Notes: generated by a model from the sequence alone, not told the origin. Counted from the first letter of the stretch, positions 12,512 to 21,915 are shown. The stretch is 64,000 nucleotides of DNA from Polytrichum commune (GCA_950295325.1 OX485807.1:8771001-8835000), one strand, 5' to 3'. Translations and numbers: made by a program.

Positions 12512-12845
12512 TGTCACGGTATGCGGCGTCGAAAGCCGCACCATATCCGTTGGGTTTCATCCATCTAGATTTGGATGGATGAATCTAGATGTGGAGAGGA
12601 AGGCTCCTAAGTGAGGAGCCTCCTCCTTGGCTTGGCATTCTTGCCAAGTCAAGTCTTGTGAGTTAGTGTGTGGAGAGAGCTTGTGTGAGGTGTAGATTGC
12701 ATGATTTTGCAATAAATCTTGAGTTCTTCTTCCCCTACTTACACTCTTGGATTCTCCCTTGGTGGAGTGAGAGATAGCTTGACTAATTGTGTGCATTTGA
12801 AGAGAGATTTAGAGCTATTATGAGTGTTCTACTCTCTTCCTTCTC
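12512..12845 (+). repeat. 5' LTR (334-bp segment)
   Basis: Appears identical to 22035-22368 (offset 9,523). It starts TGTCACGG and ends CCTTCTC directly before the primer site. It contains four compact stem-loops in the first 140 bp and a polyadenylation signal AATAAA at 12711-12716. If the self-priming model holds, transcription starts near 12635. The segment lacks the 106-bp unit that precedes and follows the right-hand copy. Confidence 0.9.
12635..12649 (+). promoter_or_regulatory. Predicted self-primer, likely transcript 5' end
   Basis: GCATTCTTGCCAAGT is the exact reverse complement of the 15 bases that follow the LTR. By analogy with Tf1 of fission yeast, the RNA 5' end would fold onto the primer site, be cut, and prime minus-strand synthesis. 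AATAAA lies about 76 nt downstream, as needed for a short terminal R region. I see no clear TATA box upstream. Confidence 0.6.
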
Positions 12846-12860
12846 ACTTGGCAAGAATGC
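12846..12860 (+). promoter_or_regulatory. Primer-binding site complementary to the element's own LTR
   Basis: ACTTGGCAAGAATGC starts at the first base after the LTR segment and pairs perfectly over 15 nt with 12635-12649. It does not resemble the initiator-Met tRNA site TGGTATCAGAGC common in plant elements. The exact abutment to the LTR edge is what self-priming requires. Confidence 0.7.
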
Positions 12861-14412
12861 TTCATCTTTGATGTTTTCTTCTTCATTCTTGAGATGTAAC
12901 GCGGAAAGGAGGGCGTGAAGACAAGGAGTGACGAACAAGTTGTGAAGTTCTGGAGCGAGAACACGCGGATTTGCGAAGCAACATGAAGAATGCTTGCTTG
13001 TGAATGTCACTTCAAGGTGAATTGTGGTGAGAAAATCTCTAAATACTACACGGAATTCTTTGTTATGAGTTGCCCACAAGCGTGAATTTGTGAAGTGGAA
13101 GGTGTAGGAGCATTCTTCATCCTCCAAAGGGATCAAATTTTTAACAAAAACAAAAAAAAAAAAACAAAAATTTAAGAGAAGAAGAAGAGCGGCCAAGAGT
13201 TGGAGCTCCTGGAGCTGGAGCTCCTGGCTGCCCTTCTGCTCTGGTGCGGCGTCAATCGGCGTCCAACTAGCGGCTAGCGGCGGCCGCTACCCGTTCCGCT
13301 GACCGACCTGCTGCCCGGCCGTCCGGGTATCGGGGACACTGTTGGGGAGTCCGGGTATCGGGGAGTCTTTTTGGGCACAAGCGGTTGATGTCCTGGCTGC
13401 AAGGACGGCAGCCAGGAAAACGGGAGTATTTTTGGGCATAACTGGTTGAGAACCTGGTTGCAAGGGAGGCAGCCAGGAAGTCGGGACATTTTTGGGCATT
13501 AACCGATTGAGACCCTAATGTTTGTAAGTCCAACCGCTTACTTGTTGACATTCTCCGAGTTCCGGTTATTAAATTGAGATATATTATACAAATTCCGCTA
13601 AAAAGATATGTAGTTTTCTAGCAAACTTGAACTACAACCGGTTAATTGTAAAAGCCAACCGGTTCATTTTAAATTAGTTTTCGGTCCTTCCCAAGCATAG
13701 TTTAAATATGACATTGTGGCGAGCTTAGTTTAGTTTAATTTAATTTAGCTTAGCTTAGCTTTTCTTGTGTCATAGTGGATAGCAAGAGGGTTGTTCAAGC
13801 TTGTTTAGGGCTTTCCCACTATTATAATTTATTTAGGAATAGATTGTTGAGGGATTCTCGAGGGGTAGAGCATATTGTGTTAAGAAACACATATTCTAGG
13901 GACTTCAGGGAGGAGAGGATTTCATGTTGTAGTACTAAATGAGAGATGTGCTTGTGCAATTTCTTTTCTTAAGCAACAGGGGCTCCACATTTTGACCACC
14001 AACCGCAGGCGGGTGCCGGTTGGTCGCGGTCGCTTTCAATTTTTGTTTAAGTGTTGTTTTGGGGAAGAGGATCCAGTGATGTTTTTGCATTGTTCCTTGT
14101 ATTTTGTTTTGGTACCTTCCCCTGTGGCGGGCTGTAGTGTTGGAGTGTTCTAGCACTGCCCCATTTTGTGTAGTCCTAGATTGTGATAGGGTACTGTGGA
14201 GGTGAGGTCGGATTAATGACCGACGGGACCTTTGTTTGTGCACCAAGTGGGCGGTGCTTGTTTTCACTTGTGGTGAGGCTGGGTTAATGACCAGCAGACC
14301 ATAAGTTTTGGTGGTGGTTGCAGGTGCAGGTTGCCTTTGACCCTTTTTCTCTTTGTACTTGGATACTAATTCATTTGGGTTGTTGATTCGGTGACCATCC
14401 CATTGTGGGTTT
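12861..14412 (+). other. Long untranslated leader of the gypsy element
   Basis: About 1.55 kb lies between the primer site and the Gag start, with no long plus-strand frame. It holds an A-rich stretch near 13142-13170, 60-bp tandem repeats at 13368-13520 and a copy of a dispersed AACCGGTT-containing repeat at about 13500-13695. Packaging and translation signals presumably lie here but cannot be identified. Confidence 0.6.
13368..13520. repeat. About 2.5 tandem copies of a 60-61 bp unit
   Basis: Units begin TTTTTGGGCA at 13368, 13429 and 13489 and share a CAGCCAGGAA block. The third is partial and runs into the dispersed AACCGGTT repeat. Minus-strand open frames of 70-94 codons here only reflect the repeat. 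Confidence 0.85.
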
Positions 14413-17400
14413 ATGGTTACAACTCGTACTCAACATTATCGTTCTCCGTCCCCAGGAGCATCGGAAGGTCATCCCTCGGACCTCTCGGACGTGGAACCAG
14501 TGGTAGCACCCAACGAGGCTTTTCAGCCTACTTCGGCGTGGGGGACTATCACTCGGTCTCACGTCCTGTGGGTGGGAACCTTTGACGATATGGAGGAGGA
14601 GACTAGGGGAGGGATACGGGACCGGTTTTCCGATCGAGCAGGGACCATTTCTCTGCAAGACTGGAAAATCCGGTTTCGTACGTGGATGCGAGAGAAACGC
14701 CAACGCAATACCAATTTTAACGATTGGTATGCGTTCGAGTTTTTGCCTCAACATTTGGAGCATGAAGCTCTCCAAACTTATGAGCAGTGGACGGACACTC
14801 ATTGGATGGAACTGCGCCAGGTCGAGCGGTACTGGGAGACTCGGGTTGAGTTGGTATCTGCATTGAAGGAAGGCGCAGCTTCCAGTTTCATGGCCGTCCC
14901 TGAGGTTAAGACGGAGGTACAGGAGGGAGTATACGAAGTGGATGTGGAGGGAGCTTTTCCTATCAATCCCACGGCTCAGGGCCAAGCTCCCGCAACGGCG
15001 AGTACCTCGAGCCCCATTCTTCCACTGTCACGTTATGCCCAGGCTACCCAGGCGGCATTAGCTTCTTTAGGAGCTCCGCCGGGTTTTGATCCTCTACAAG
15101 AATTCCAACTCCATTTGGAGGCGGAATATGGAGGCTTCCGCCGCGATCAAATGCAGCATATCCAGGACTTTCGACGGGAGAAAGATGACACGCCTCGTAC
15201 CATGTACACGAGGTTGGCGAGGTTTGCTAGGGAATCTGGAGGTGTTTTCGCCGAGAGCCAGTTGGTAAAGGTGTTTTTGTCAAAGCTTGACAAACGCCTC
15301 ATTGACTTAGCTTTACCCAGGATCATCATGGATCATGGTGGCCGAGCGACACTTGCGGAAGCTTTCACCATTGTTGAGCAGTGTGATCGTGCCTTGTGTC
15401 AGCACGACGCCACTGACTTGGTGTCCATGCTAGTGGATTCTAGCAAATCCCGGAAGGTTCCAGTTGCGGCTGCGGGGTTGGCAGAGGCAGAGGTGGACAA
15501 GATCTTGCATTGTTGGTCTTGTGGACAGGCGGGCCATGCTAAGAAGGATTGTCCTTCGAAGCATAGGCAAGCCCAGAACGTCACTACTCCGAAGCGGAAA
15601 CCATTTGTTCCCGCTAAGGGCTCGACGAAGGGGACGGGTAATCAGTTACCCAAACAGTTGAAGTGTTCTCATTGTGGGCGGAACAATCACGCGGTGGAGA
15701 ACTGCTTCGCTCTCCATCCTGAGAAACGTCCTTCTTCCGACCGGGAGAAGACGTTGGAGGCGAAGATTGGAGCCATGGAGGAGAGGTTCAAAAGCTTGGC
15801 ATCATCCGGCCAAATTTTGGCCTCACCGTCTTCTTCCGCAGCTCAGGCTAGTTCTTCCACTCCGGATTACTATATGTTCGGAGCCTCGGGCGAGGTGGTG
15901 AGTTCTGCCGCTATGACACGTGCTCAAACCGTGTCACGAGCCACGCCTTCGACCACAGGAGAGTCTGTGGACAGCTTACGAGCTCGGCACAATAGTCCCG
16001 CGGATCAGATTGGTCAGGCACGCCTTCCATTGTCTTTTGGATTGGCTGATGCTGCCCAATCTGTCAGTGGTCGCAATTCGAGCTTGGAGGCTTCGAGTCC
16101 GTCGACCGACGTGGTGCACACTTTGGCATCCAAAGTGTTGCACACGCCTTTGTTCACAGCAATGGATTGGTCGTCATCCGATATCCAACCAGCTAAGGTT
16201 TTTTACCTAGCAGGTAGGATATTGGAGGGGAAGGCAACCCCGTCTTCTCTTACTGTGGCTCAAGCAACCGCAGACCTTCCTACCACGGAGGATCCTGAGG
16301 AAGCCGCCAAACGGCAAGCGAGGCTTGCGAAGGAGGCCATTGCGTCTTTTGACGCACACACCTTGGATGGCCAGGAGCCAACCACATCTTATCATTCACC
16401 AGCCTCTGCAGGCGCAGCTTATCTATCCGATGTAGCTGCTCGACCTGCTCGCGAGCGTCAAGGCATTCGACCTGGCGTTGTACGGATGGTGAATGATACC
16501 GGCATTTTGGTGGTCAGTCGCACTGGGAGCAATGTTACTCAGGTTTCTCCCCGTTGTGTGATGATGGATTCAGGGGCACAGACAGTTATGATCGGCAAGA
16601 GGCTTGCCCAAGAGTTGGGGTTGACGGCCGAGGATTTGGCTCCCTGTCCATTCACCATTGTCACATCCATTGGTCACGTGGAGCGGGCCACGGGATATAC
16701 TCGGGAGCCATTACAGCTTAGCTTCCGAGTGAAGCCTGGAGATTCACCCGCACCTCTTCTTCTTAGGTGTGCGGTGACGGATGCGACCAACTATGACATT
16801 TTAGTTGGTCAGCAAGCACTTTATCCTCTTGGTTTTGGTTTGGACAACTGGACTGAAGAGGCGTGGATCCGACCAGGTTGGTCGGTTGGGGATGGCCGCA
16901 GGGAACTTATTCCCGTGGCTTTCGCGGCAGCCGCGACCATAGCACCATTATCTATGGTTTTTGGATGTGGTGCTATGGTGGACACATTGCCTTATGGTTC
17001 CGCATTGTTGGATGAGTCATTGGCGTTCATGGGGAGTACAGACGATCCACGGGATATGGCACCTAAGGGTGCATTGGTGCGCCATCCCAAGGATCCCCTT
17101 CCTCCTTGGCGTGATTCCGCCGAGCTATTTCGGAGGTGCGAGAATATTGTTCACTCTCTCACTCCTAGGACACCGGTCATACCGGGTGTCCTCTCGGCAT
17201 TGGCACATCCCATTTTATGGCAGCCGCCAGACGCGGGAATTACTTTGGTGGAACTGTTTGGGGGCATCGGCACAGGCTTAGCGGCCGTATTGGAGGCTGG
17301 CCTCACGGTTAGACGATATGTCTATGTGGACAACTCTCAAGTGTCCACCCGTGTGGCTCGTCATCATCTTCACCAATTGATGGTATTGTACCCCCAGCAG

Positions 17401-18495
17401 TTACCTCCAACTGCCATTCGTGGGTGTTTTTCACATCTCCCTCGTGATGTCACACTCATCAGTGAGGCCGATTTACGACACTTAGGTCCGGTGGATATGG
17501 TGATTGCGGGATGGCCATGCCAGGGCCATTCACGTGCTGGAGCAGGCGGAGGACTAGAGGATACCAGGTCTAGTCTATTTTGGGACCTCATTCGTCTCAT
17601 GCAGTGGTGGTATTCCCACCAATTTTCCCCTCCAGCATATATTTTCGAGAATGTACCTATGTTCGGAGACTCCCGGGCCAAGGTGGTGGAAGGCGATCAT
17701 TATGTTCGTCAACACCTTGGAGATCCAATTTTTGTAGATGCTGCGAGCATTGGTTCTTATGCCCACCGGCCTCGGTGGATTTGGACCAACCTCACACCAT
17801 CATCTACATTAGCTGCAGCATTTTCTGCAGTGCCTCCACCTTTTGATCAAAAGGTGGACAACATCTTGGATCCAAACCGGACTTCTTTGCCGGTTGTCCG
17901 AGATGATTTACCCCCATTGGCATTGGTCAACAAAGTGGGGGCACCACGGCGGGCTTTTCCCACATTCATGACGTTTCCACAGTCATTTGCTTTCCGCGAT
18001 CAGGGGCCAGGTATGGTGTGGGATGCTCACACCAAAACCCACACCGAACCATTGGCAGATGAACGGGAGCATGCAATGGGATTTCGCACTGGCACCACCG
18101 CAGCTCCTGGCCTTTCTGAAGGCCAACGACGCTTCGTATTGGGCCAAGCCATGGATCTTCATACTATGGTGTGGACTGTTGGTTTATGTCTTTCATGGCA
18201 AAGACATTGTGGTGACCAGTGGTTGCCTCTGGGGGCAGAGAACTCTGGTCAGGGGGCACAACGGTCCACATCCATTGAGGAGGGAATTCATGCCATGGTT
18301 GGAGAAGCCGAACAAACTTCTCAATTCGAGCAGCATGTAATGGAGGAGCTTCGAGCTCAACATTTTTACACTGCTTCGGCTTCTTCGCCTCTGGTGGTGG
18401 CTTCATCATCACATATTGGTGGTGATGAAGAAATGCCAGACTCTAGTGCTAGCACTGAGACTAGGGGCATGGTTAATGCTCCCTCCTCTCATTAG
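14413..18495 (+). CDS. Gag-protease-cytosine DNA methyltransferase polyprotein
   Basis: 1,360 residues. A retrotransposon Gag region covers about residues 130-330. Two CCHC knuckles follow, C367-x2-C-x4-H-x4-C380 and C418-x2-C-x4-H-x4-C431. A retropepsin-like protease has its DSG active site at Asp719 (CVMMDSGAQT). Residues about 943-1265 form a C5-cytosine methyltransferase: AdoMet motif I ELFGGIG (947-953), motif IV GWPCQGHS with catalytic Cys1036, motif VI ENV (1079-1081), a motif VIII-like HRPR (1118-1121), and motif X-like LGQAM (1243-1247). All key catalytic residues appear present, so activity is plausible. The enzyme would add methyl groups to cytosine in DNA, perhaps in the particle or nucleus. 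It lies before the leaky stop and so would be made at Gag levels. The start is the first Met after the leader; no better upstream start was seen. The last 95 residues are low complexity. Confidence 0.93.
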   Translation: MVTTRTQHYRSPSPGASEGHPSDLSDVEPVVAPNEAFQPTSAWGTITRSHVLWVGTFDDMEEETRGGIRDRFSDRAGTISLQDWKIRFRTWMREKRQRNTNFNDWYAFEFLPQHLEHEALQTYEQWTDTHWMELRQVERYWETRVELVSALKEGAASSFMAVPEVKTEVQEGVYEVDVEGAFPINPTAQGQAPATASTSSPILPLSRYAQATQAALASLGAPPGFDPLQEFQLHLEAEYGGFRRDQMQHIQDFRREKDDTPRTMYTRLARFARESGGVFAESQLVKVFLSKLDKRLIDLALPRIIMDHGGRATLAEAFTIVEQCDRALCQHDATDLVSMLVDSSKSRKVPVAAAGLAEAEVDKILHCWSCGQAGHAKKDCPSKHRQAQNVTTPKRKPFVPAKGSTKGTGNQLPKQLKCSHCGRNNHAVENCFALHPEKRPSSDREKTLEAKIGAMEERFKSLASSGQILASPSSSAAQASSSTPDYYMFGASGEVVSSAAMTRAQTVSRATPSTTGESVDSLRARHNSPADQIGQARLPLSFGLADAAQSVSGRNSSLEASSPSTDVVHTLASKVLHTPLFTAMDWSSSDIQPAKVFYLAGRILEGKATPSSLTVAQATADLPTTEDPEEAAKRQARLAKEAIASFDAHTLDGQEPTTSYHSPASAGAAYLSDVAARPARERQGIRPGVVRMVNDTGILVVSRTGSNVTQVSPRCVMMDSGAQTVMIGKRLAQELGLTAEDLAPCPFTIVTSIGHVERATGYTREPLQLSFRVKPGDSPAPLLLRCAVTDATNYDILVGQQALYPLGFGLDNWTEEAWIRPGWSVGDGRRELIPVAFAAAATIAPLSMVFGCGAMVDTLPYGSALLDESLAFMGSTDDPRDMAPKGALVRHPKDPLPPWRDSAELFRRCENIVHSLTPRTPVIPGVLSALAHPILWQPPDAGITLVELFGGIGTGLAAVLEAGLTVRRYVYVDNSQVSTRVARHHLHQLMVLYPQQLPPTAIRGCFSHLPRDVTLISEADLRHLGPVDMVIAGWPCQGHSRAGAGGGLEDTRSSLFWDLIRLMQWWYSHQFSPPAYIFENVPMFGDSRAKVVEGDHYVRQHLGDPIFVDAASIGSYAHRPRWIWTNLTPSSTLAAAFSAVPPPFDQKVDNILDPNRTSLPVVRDDLPPLALVNKVGAPRRAFPTFMTFPQSFAFRDQGPGMVWDAHTKTHTEPLADEREHAMGFRTGTTAAPGLSEGQRRFVLGQAMDLHTMVWTVGLCLSWQRHCGDQWLPLGAENSGQGAQRSTSIEEGIHAMVGEAEQTSQFEQHVMEELRAQHFYTASASSPLVVASSSHIGGDEEMPDSSASTETRGMVNAPSSH

Positions 18496-18501
18496 CAATT
18501 A
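18493..18501 (+). promoter_or_regulatory. Leaky stop codon, UAG-CAA-UUA readthrough context
   Basis: The Gag frame ends TAG and is followed by CAATTA, matching the CARYYA rule for efficient termination suppression, as in tobamovirus replicase. The downstream frame is the same frame with no stop until 21642 and no ATG before the reverse transcriptase N-terminus (first in-frame ATG at 18844). Readthrough by a glutamine- or tyrosine-type suppressor tRNA is therefore the likely way Pol is made. Confidence 0.8.
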
Positions 18502-21500
18502 GAATCTGTGCCAGCATCAGGTAGTTCTCCTTTGGTGGAGAGGGAGACTACAGAGTTTGATGATTGGCCACTTGAATTAGGCCCTCGTCTTACTGGTGCT
18601 GAGGCACGTAAGGTACGAGCATTTATTCGCTCGTACCGTAGATGTTTTGCTTTTAGCCTTCAGGATCTTGAAGGTTATAAAGGAAAACCCATCCACATTC
18701 AGTTGGAGGACGACCATCCCATTTTTCGGAGACCTTACAGGCTCAGTGTTTCCGAGCGGATTGGCGTTCAGGCTCGTTGCCGAGAGCTCTTGGCAGCAGG
18801 GCTAATCGAACTTTCCAACGGGGAGTATGCTTGTGCTACGGTTATGCCATCGAAGAAGGATATCTTTGGCAATTGGACGGAGAAGCGGATGTGTGGGGAT
18901 TACCGTCCAGTTAATCGGAAGACCAAGTCGGATCGGTATCCCATGCCAATCCCGGAGGAGTTGTTCGATGCAATCGGATTTTCTCGGGTCTTCAGCACTT
19001 TGGACTTGAGATCCGGATATCACCAACTTCCATTACTTACGGGAGATCGGGTGAAGACCGCATTTTGGGGAGTTGATCAAGATGGGAAAGATCAATTTTA
19101 TCATTGGAAGTTTCTTCCATTTGGCCTGAAGAATGCACCCGCTGAGTTTCAGCGGGTGATGGATCAGGTTCTCTCTGGCTTGCCCTTTGCTCGGTGTTAC
19201 ATAGACGATGTGATCATCTTCAGTACAACACCACAGGAGCATGTGAGGCATCTGCAAGCCGTTTTTGAACGGTTGCAGCGGTGGGGATTGCGCTTGCACC
19301 ACGGCAAGTGCAAGTTTTTCCATGACCGGTTGGCATATTTGGGACATATGATTGTTCCAGGAGGTCTTGGGATACAACAAGCTAAGGTGGACGCATTGCA
19401 GAAGATTCCGGCACCGGTAGATGTGCCGAGACTTCGTGCTTTCTTGGGCTTGGCGAATTACTATCGGCGATTCGTCAAAAACTTTAGTTTGATTGCCAAG
19501 CCGCTCACCATTCTCACGAGCAAGGACCAACCTTGGTCTTGGGGTCGTGAGCAGCAACAGGCATTTGAGACATTGAAGCAGAAACTGGGTACGGCTCCAG
19601 TGCTTCGACGTCCAGATGTCTCCAAATCTTTCCAGTTGCATACAGATTGGAGTTCATTGGGTTTGGGAGCAGTTCTTACTCAGAAAGATGACGTTAGCCG
19701 GGAGTATGTTGTTGCTTACGCGTCGCGAAGCAACAACACGGCGGAGGCAAATTATTCGTCCTATGAGGGAGAAGCATTGGCGGCGGTTTGGGCTATTGCC
19801 CATTTCCGGCCATATCTTTATGGTCAACACTTTACTTTGGTGACTGACCATCAGCCGTTACGGTGGCTCATGGAGTCGGATAAGCTTACTGGCAAGCTTG
19901 CCAGGTGGGCTTTGTTGCTCCAGGAGTATGACTTTGAGGTGGTACACCGTGCTGGGATTACCAACATGGATGCAGATGGACTCTCACGCAATCCAAGTCC
20001 TTCGGATGAGGACTTGACCGGGGCCAGGTGGCATGGAGATTGTGATCGAGAGGCGGTTCCAGGTTGGCACGCGGCTGCCTACCTCACTTTATTTTCTGGT
20101 TCATCTGTTGAGATTCCGATACAGGGCTCGGATGATGAGACTGATCGGCCTCAAGCTATTGCGGATATATGGGAGGATCTTCCCGTATTGCATAAGCTTC
20201 AACATGGTACCTTTCCTTTGTCTATTTCGGCAATGGAAAAATATAGGATTGGACATCGAATAACAAGGTTCCGTTGGGAGAACGGTTTGTTATTTCGATT
20301 GTGGCCGGATGGGACAAGGCGTATTGTTCCTAGGCCGGATCAGAGGGCCTCCTTGGTGCGACAAGTGCACGAGGAACTTGGCCATTTTGGCATACGCAGG
20401 ACACATTCGATGTTGCGTGGCCAATATTGGTGGACTGGCATGTATCAGCAGGTGGCTGCATATGTCGGGAGGTGTGAAGTTTGTGACCGGGTCAGGTCTA
20501 GCTTTAACACCTTATCACCTCAGTTACAGCCCTTACCTATCATGGGATTAGGCTACCGTTGGTCGCTGGACTTTGCAGGGCCGTTGGTGGTTACACCACG
20601 TGGAGCAAAGTACGTTTTGGTGATGGTGGAGCATTTTAGCAAGTGGATTGAGCTTGTTGCTCTACCCCAGAACTCTGCAGAGTTGGCCGCGGCCGCCTTT
20701 TTGGATCGTGTGTTAGCACGTTTTGGAGCACCAGCTGAGGTGTTGACGGACCAAGGGAGGGAGTTCCTTGGTGCTTTTGAGGAGTTGTGCACTAAAGCTC
20801 TCATAGATCACCGCACCACCTCTCGGGATCATCCGGAGGCAGATGGCTTGGCTGAACGGGTTGTTCAGACAACCAAGCGTGGCTTGAGGAAGTATGGATT
20901 ACTTCGGGGAAGCCACCGGGATTGGGACCTTATGTTGCCATGGATTGCTATGGGCTATCGATTTAGTAGGCAGGCCTCTTTGGCATCCTACAGCCCGTAT
21001 CAATTATTGTATGGACGTGAGCCTATACTCCCGAGTTCTATTCGGGAAAAACTAGCTCCTGTTGTGAACTTGGATGACCCAGACCTTTGGGCAGAGTGTT
21101 TGCAGGAGCGGGCTCAATTCTTCCAGAGGGCCATGCCTATGGCCATGGAGAATTTGTCCATTGCTCAGCACCGTGACACATTGCGTTATGCACGCATTCG
21201 TAGTGGTGCTTACCGGCCTCAGTTGCGGAGATTTCGGCAAGGGGATTATGTTTATCTTCAACGTGAGGCGCCTACGACATTGGATGTCAGGGCGGGGCGC
21301 ACTATCCTTCGGGTGAAGGAGGTGTTGCCAAGTGGTTTGTTGTTGTTGGAAGGCAAGGATGGCAGGGAATGTCGCGAGCATTCCAAAAACTGTGCCCCAT
21401 GTCATCTACCTATTGAGGGTACAGTTCATCCTGAACTGGCCGTCGTACCAGAGGGTCTTCCATGTTTTGTGTGTGGAGACAAGAAGGGAGCGGCTACTAT

Positions 21501-21642
21501 GCTCTTGTGTGATCAGTGTCAACGCGGTTGGCACATGGCATGCTTGCGGCCACCCTTGACTTCTCTACCATCTGGACAGTGGAGTTGTCCTCGCTGTCGA
21601 GGATCTTCGGTACTTGGTGCTTCCACCAATCGTACTCAATGA
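18496..21642 (+). CDS. Pol readthrough region: reverse transcriptase-RNase H-integrase-PHD finger
   Basis: 1,048 codons follow the leaky TAG in the Gag frame. Residue numbers here count from the GTG at 18508. Reverse transcriptase has YIDD at 231-234. RNase H has Asp380, Glu422, Asp447 and a DADG motif at 488-491. Integrase has an HHCC-like zinc module (His621, His626, Cys656, Cys659) and a DDE triad at Asp688, Asp748 and Glu783 (D-x59-D-x34-E). A GDYVYLQ-type C-terminal module follows. Residues 986-1030 form a PHD finger: C986-x2-C989-x11-C1001-x2-C1004-x4-H1009-x2-C1012-x14-C1027-x2-C1030, with Trp1008 before the histidine. PHD fingers commonly read histone H3 tails; here it sits where chromodomains occur in chromoviruses and may steer integration. 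There is no usable ATG start, so the product is probably a fusion with Gag of about 2,409 residues. Confidence 0.93.
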   Translation, partial: QLESVPASGSSPLVERETTEFDDWPLELGPRLTGAEARKVRAFIRSYRRCFAFSLQDLEGYKGKPIHIQLEDDHPIFRRPYRLSVSERIGVQARCRELLAAGLIELSNGEYACATVMPSKKDIFGNWTEKRMCGDYRPVNRKTKSDRYPMPIPEELFDAIGFSRVFSTLDLRSGYHQLPLLTGDRVKTAFWGVDQDGKDQFYHWKFLPFGLKNAPAEFQRVMDQVLSGLPFARCYIDDVIIFSTTPQEHVRHLQAVFERLQRWGLRLHHGKCKFFHDRLAYLGHMIVPGGLGIQQAKVDALQKIPAPVDVPRLRAFLGLANYYRRFVKNFSLIAKPLTILTSKDQPWSWGREQQQAFETLKQKLGTAPVLRRPDVSKSFQLHTDWSSLGLGAVLTQKDDVSREYVVAYASRSNNTAEANYSSYEGEALAAVWAIAHFRPYLYGQHFTLVTDHQPLRWLMESDKLTGKLARWALLLQEYDFEVVHRAGITNMDADGLSRNPSPSDEDLTGARWHGDCDREAVPGWHAAAYLTLFSGSSVEIPIQGSDDETDRPQAIADIWEDLPVLHKLQHGTFPLSISAMEKYRIGHRITRFRWENGLLFRLWPDGTRRIVPRPDQRASLVRQVHEELGHFGIRRTHSMLRGQYWWTGMYQQVAAYVGRCEVCDRVRSSFNTLSPQLQPLPIMGLGYRWSLDFAGPLVVTPRGAKYVLVMVEHFSKWIELVALPQNSAELAAAAFLDRVLARFGAPAEVLTDQGREFLGAFEELCTKALIDHRTTSRDHPEADGLAERVVQTTKRGLRKYGLLRGSHRDWDLMLPWIAMGYRFSRQASLASYSPYQLLYGREPILPSSIREKLAPVVNLDDPDLWAECLQERAQFFQRAMPMAMENLSIAQHRDTLRYARIRSGAYRPQLRRFRQGDYVYLQREAPTTLDVRAGRTILRVKEVLPSGLLLLEGKDGRECREHSKNCAPCHLPIEGTVHPELAVVPEGLPCFVCGDKKGAATMLLCDQCQRGWHMACLRPPLTSLPSGQWSCPRCRGSSVLGASTNRTQ

Positions 21643-21915
21643 TCCTGTGTGGTTTTCATCATCTTGTGCTTGTCCAAATGGAAAATGAAGAGTTATGGCT
21701 TAGAGACGCAATCGACATGAGGCGGTGGATTTAATTCTTTGGGATCTGATGGCCAAACATCAGAGGCGATTAAGGATGGGGCTCACCTTGCACCCAGCCT
21801 ACAGTTCCTTGGAATAACGTTTACCACACTAGTTAGTTGCGGAGCAATCTTTCATGATCCATGCCCTTTAGATTGGCATTGGTCCTAGCTGCTTGGCGGG
21901 ACTCCATAGTCAGCT
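21643..21915 (+). other. 3' untranslated part of gypsy internal region
   Basis: About 270 bp between the Pol stop and the purine tract, with no recognised coding or repeat feature. Confidence 0.5.

Noticed and set aside
12512-12640. Hammerhead ribozyme (retrozyme) in the LTR
   Set aside because: A GTCGAAA loop is present, but there is no CTGATGA core on either strand.
13267-13551. Minus-strand 70-94 codon frames in the gypsy leader
   Set aside because: They follow from the 60-bp tandem repeat and are antisense to the element.
18508-18510. GTG as start of an independent Pol gene
   Set aside because: Eukaryotic GTG initiation is unlikely. The same frame continues from Gag across a leaky TAG.
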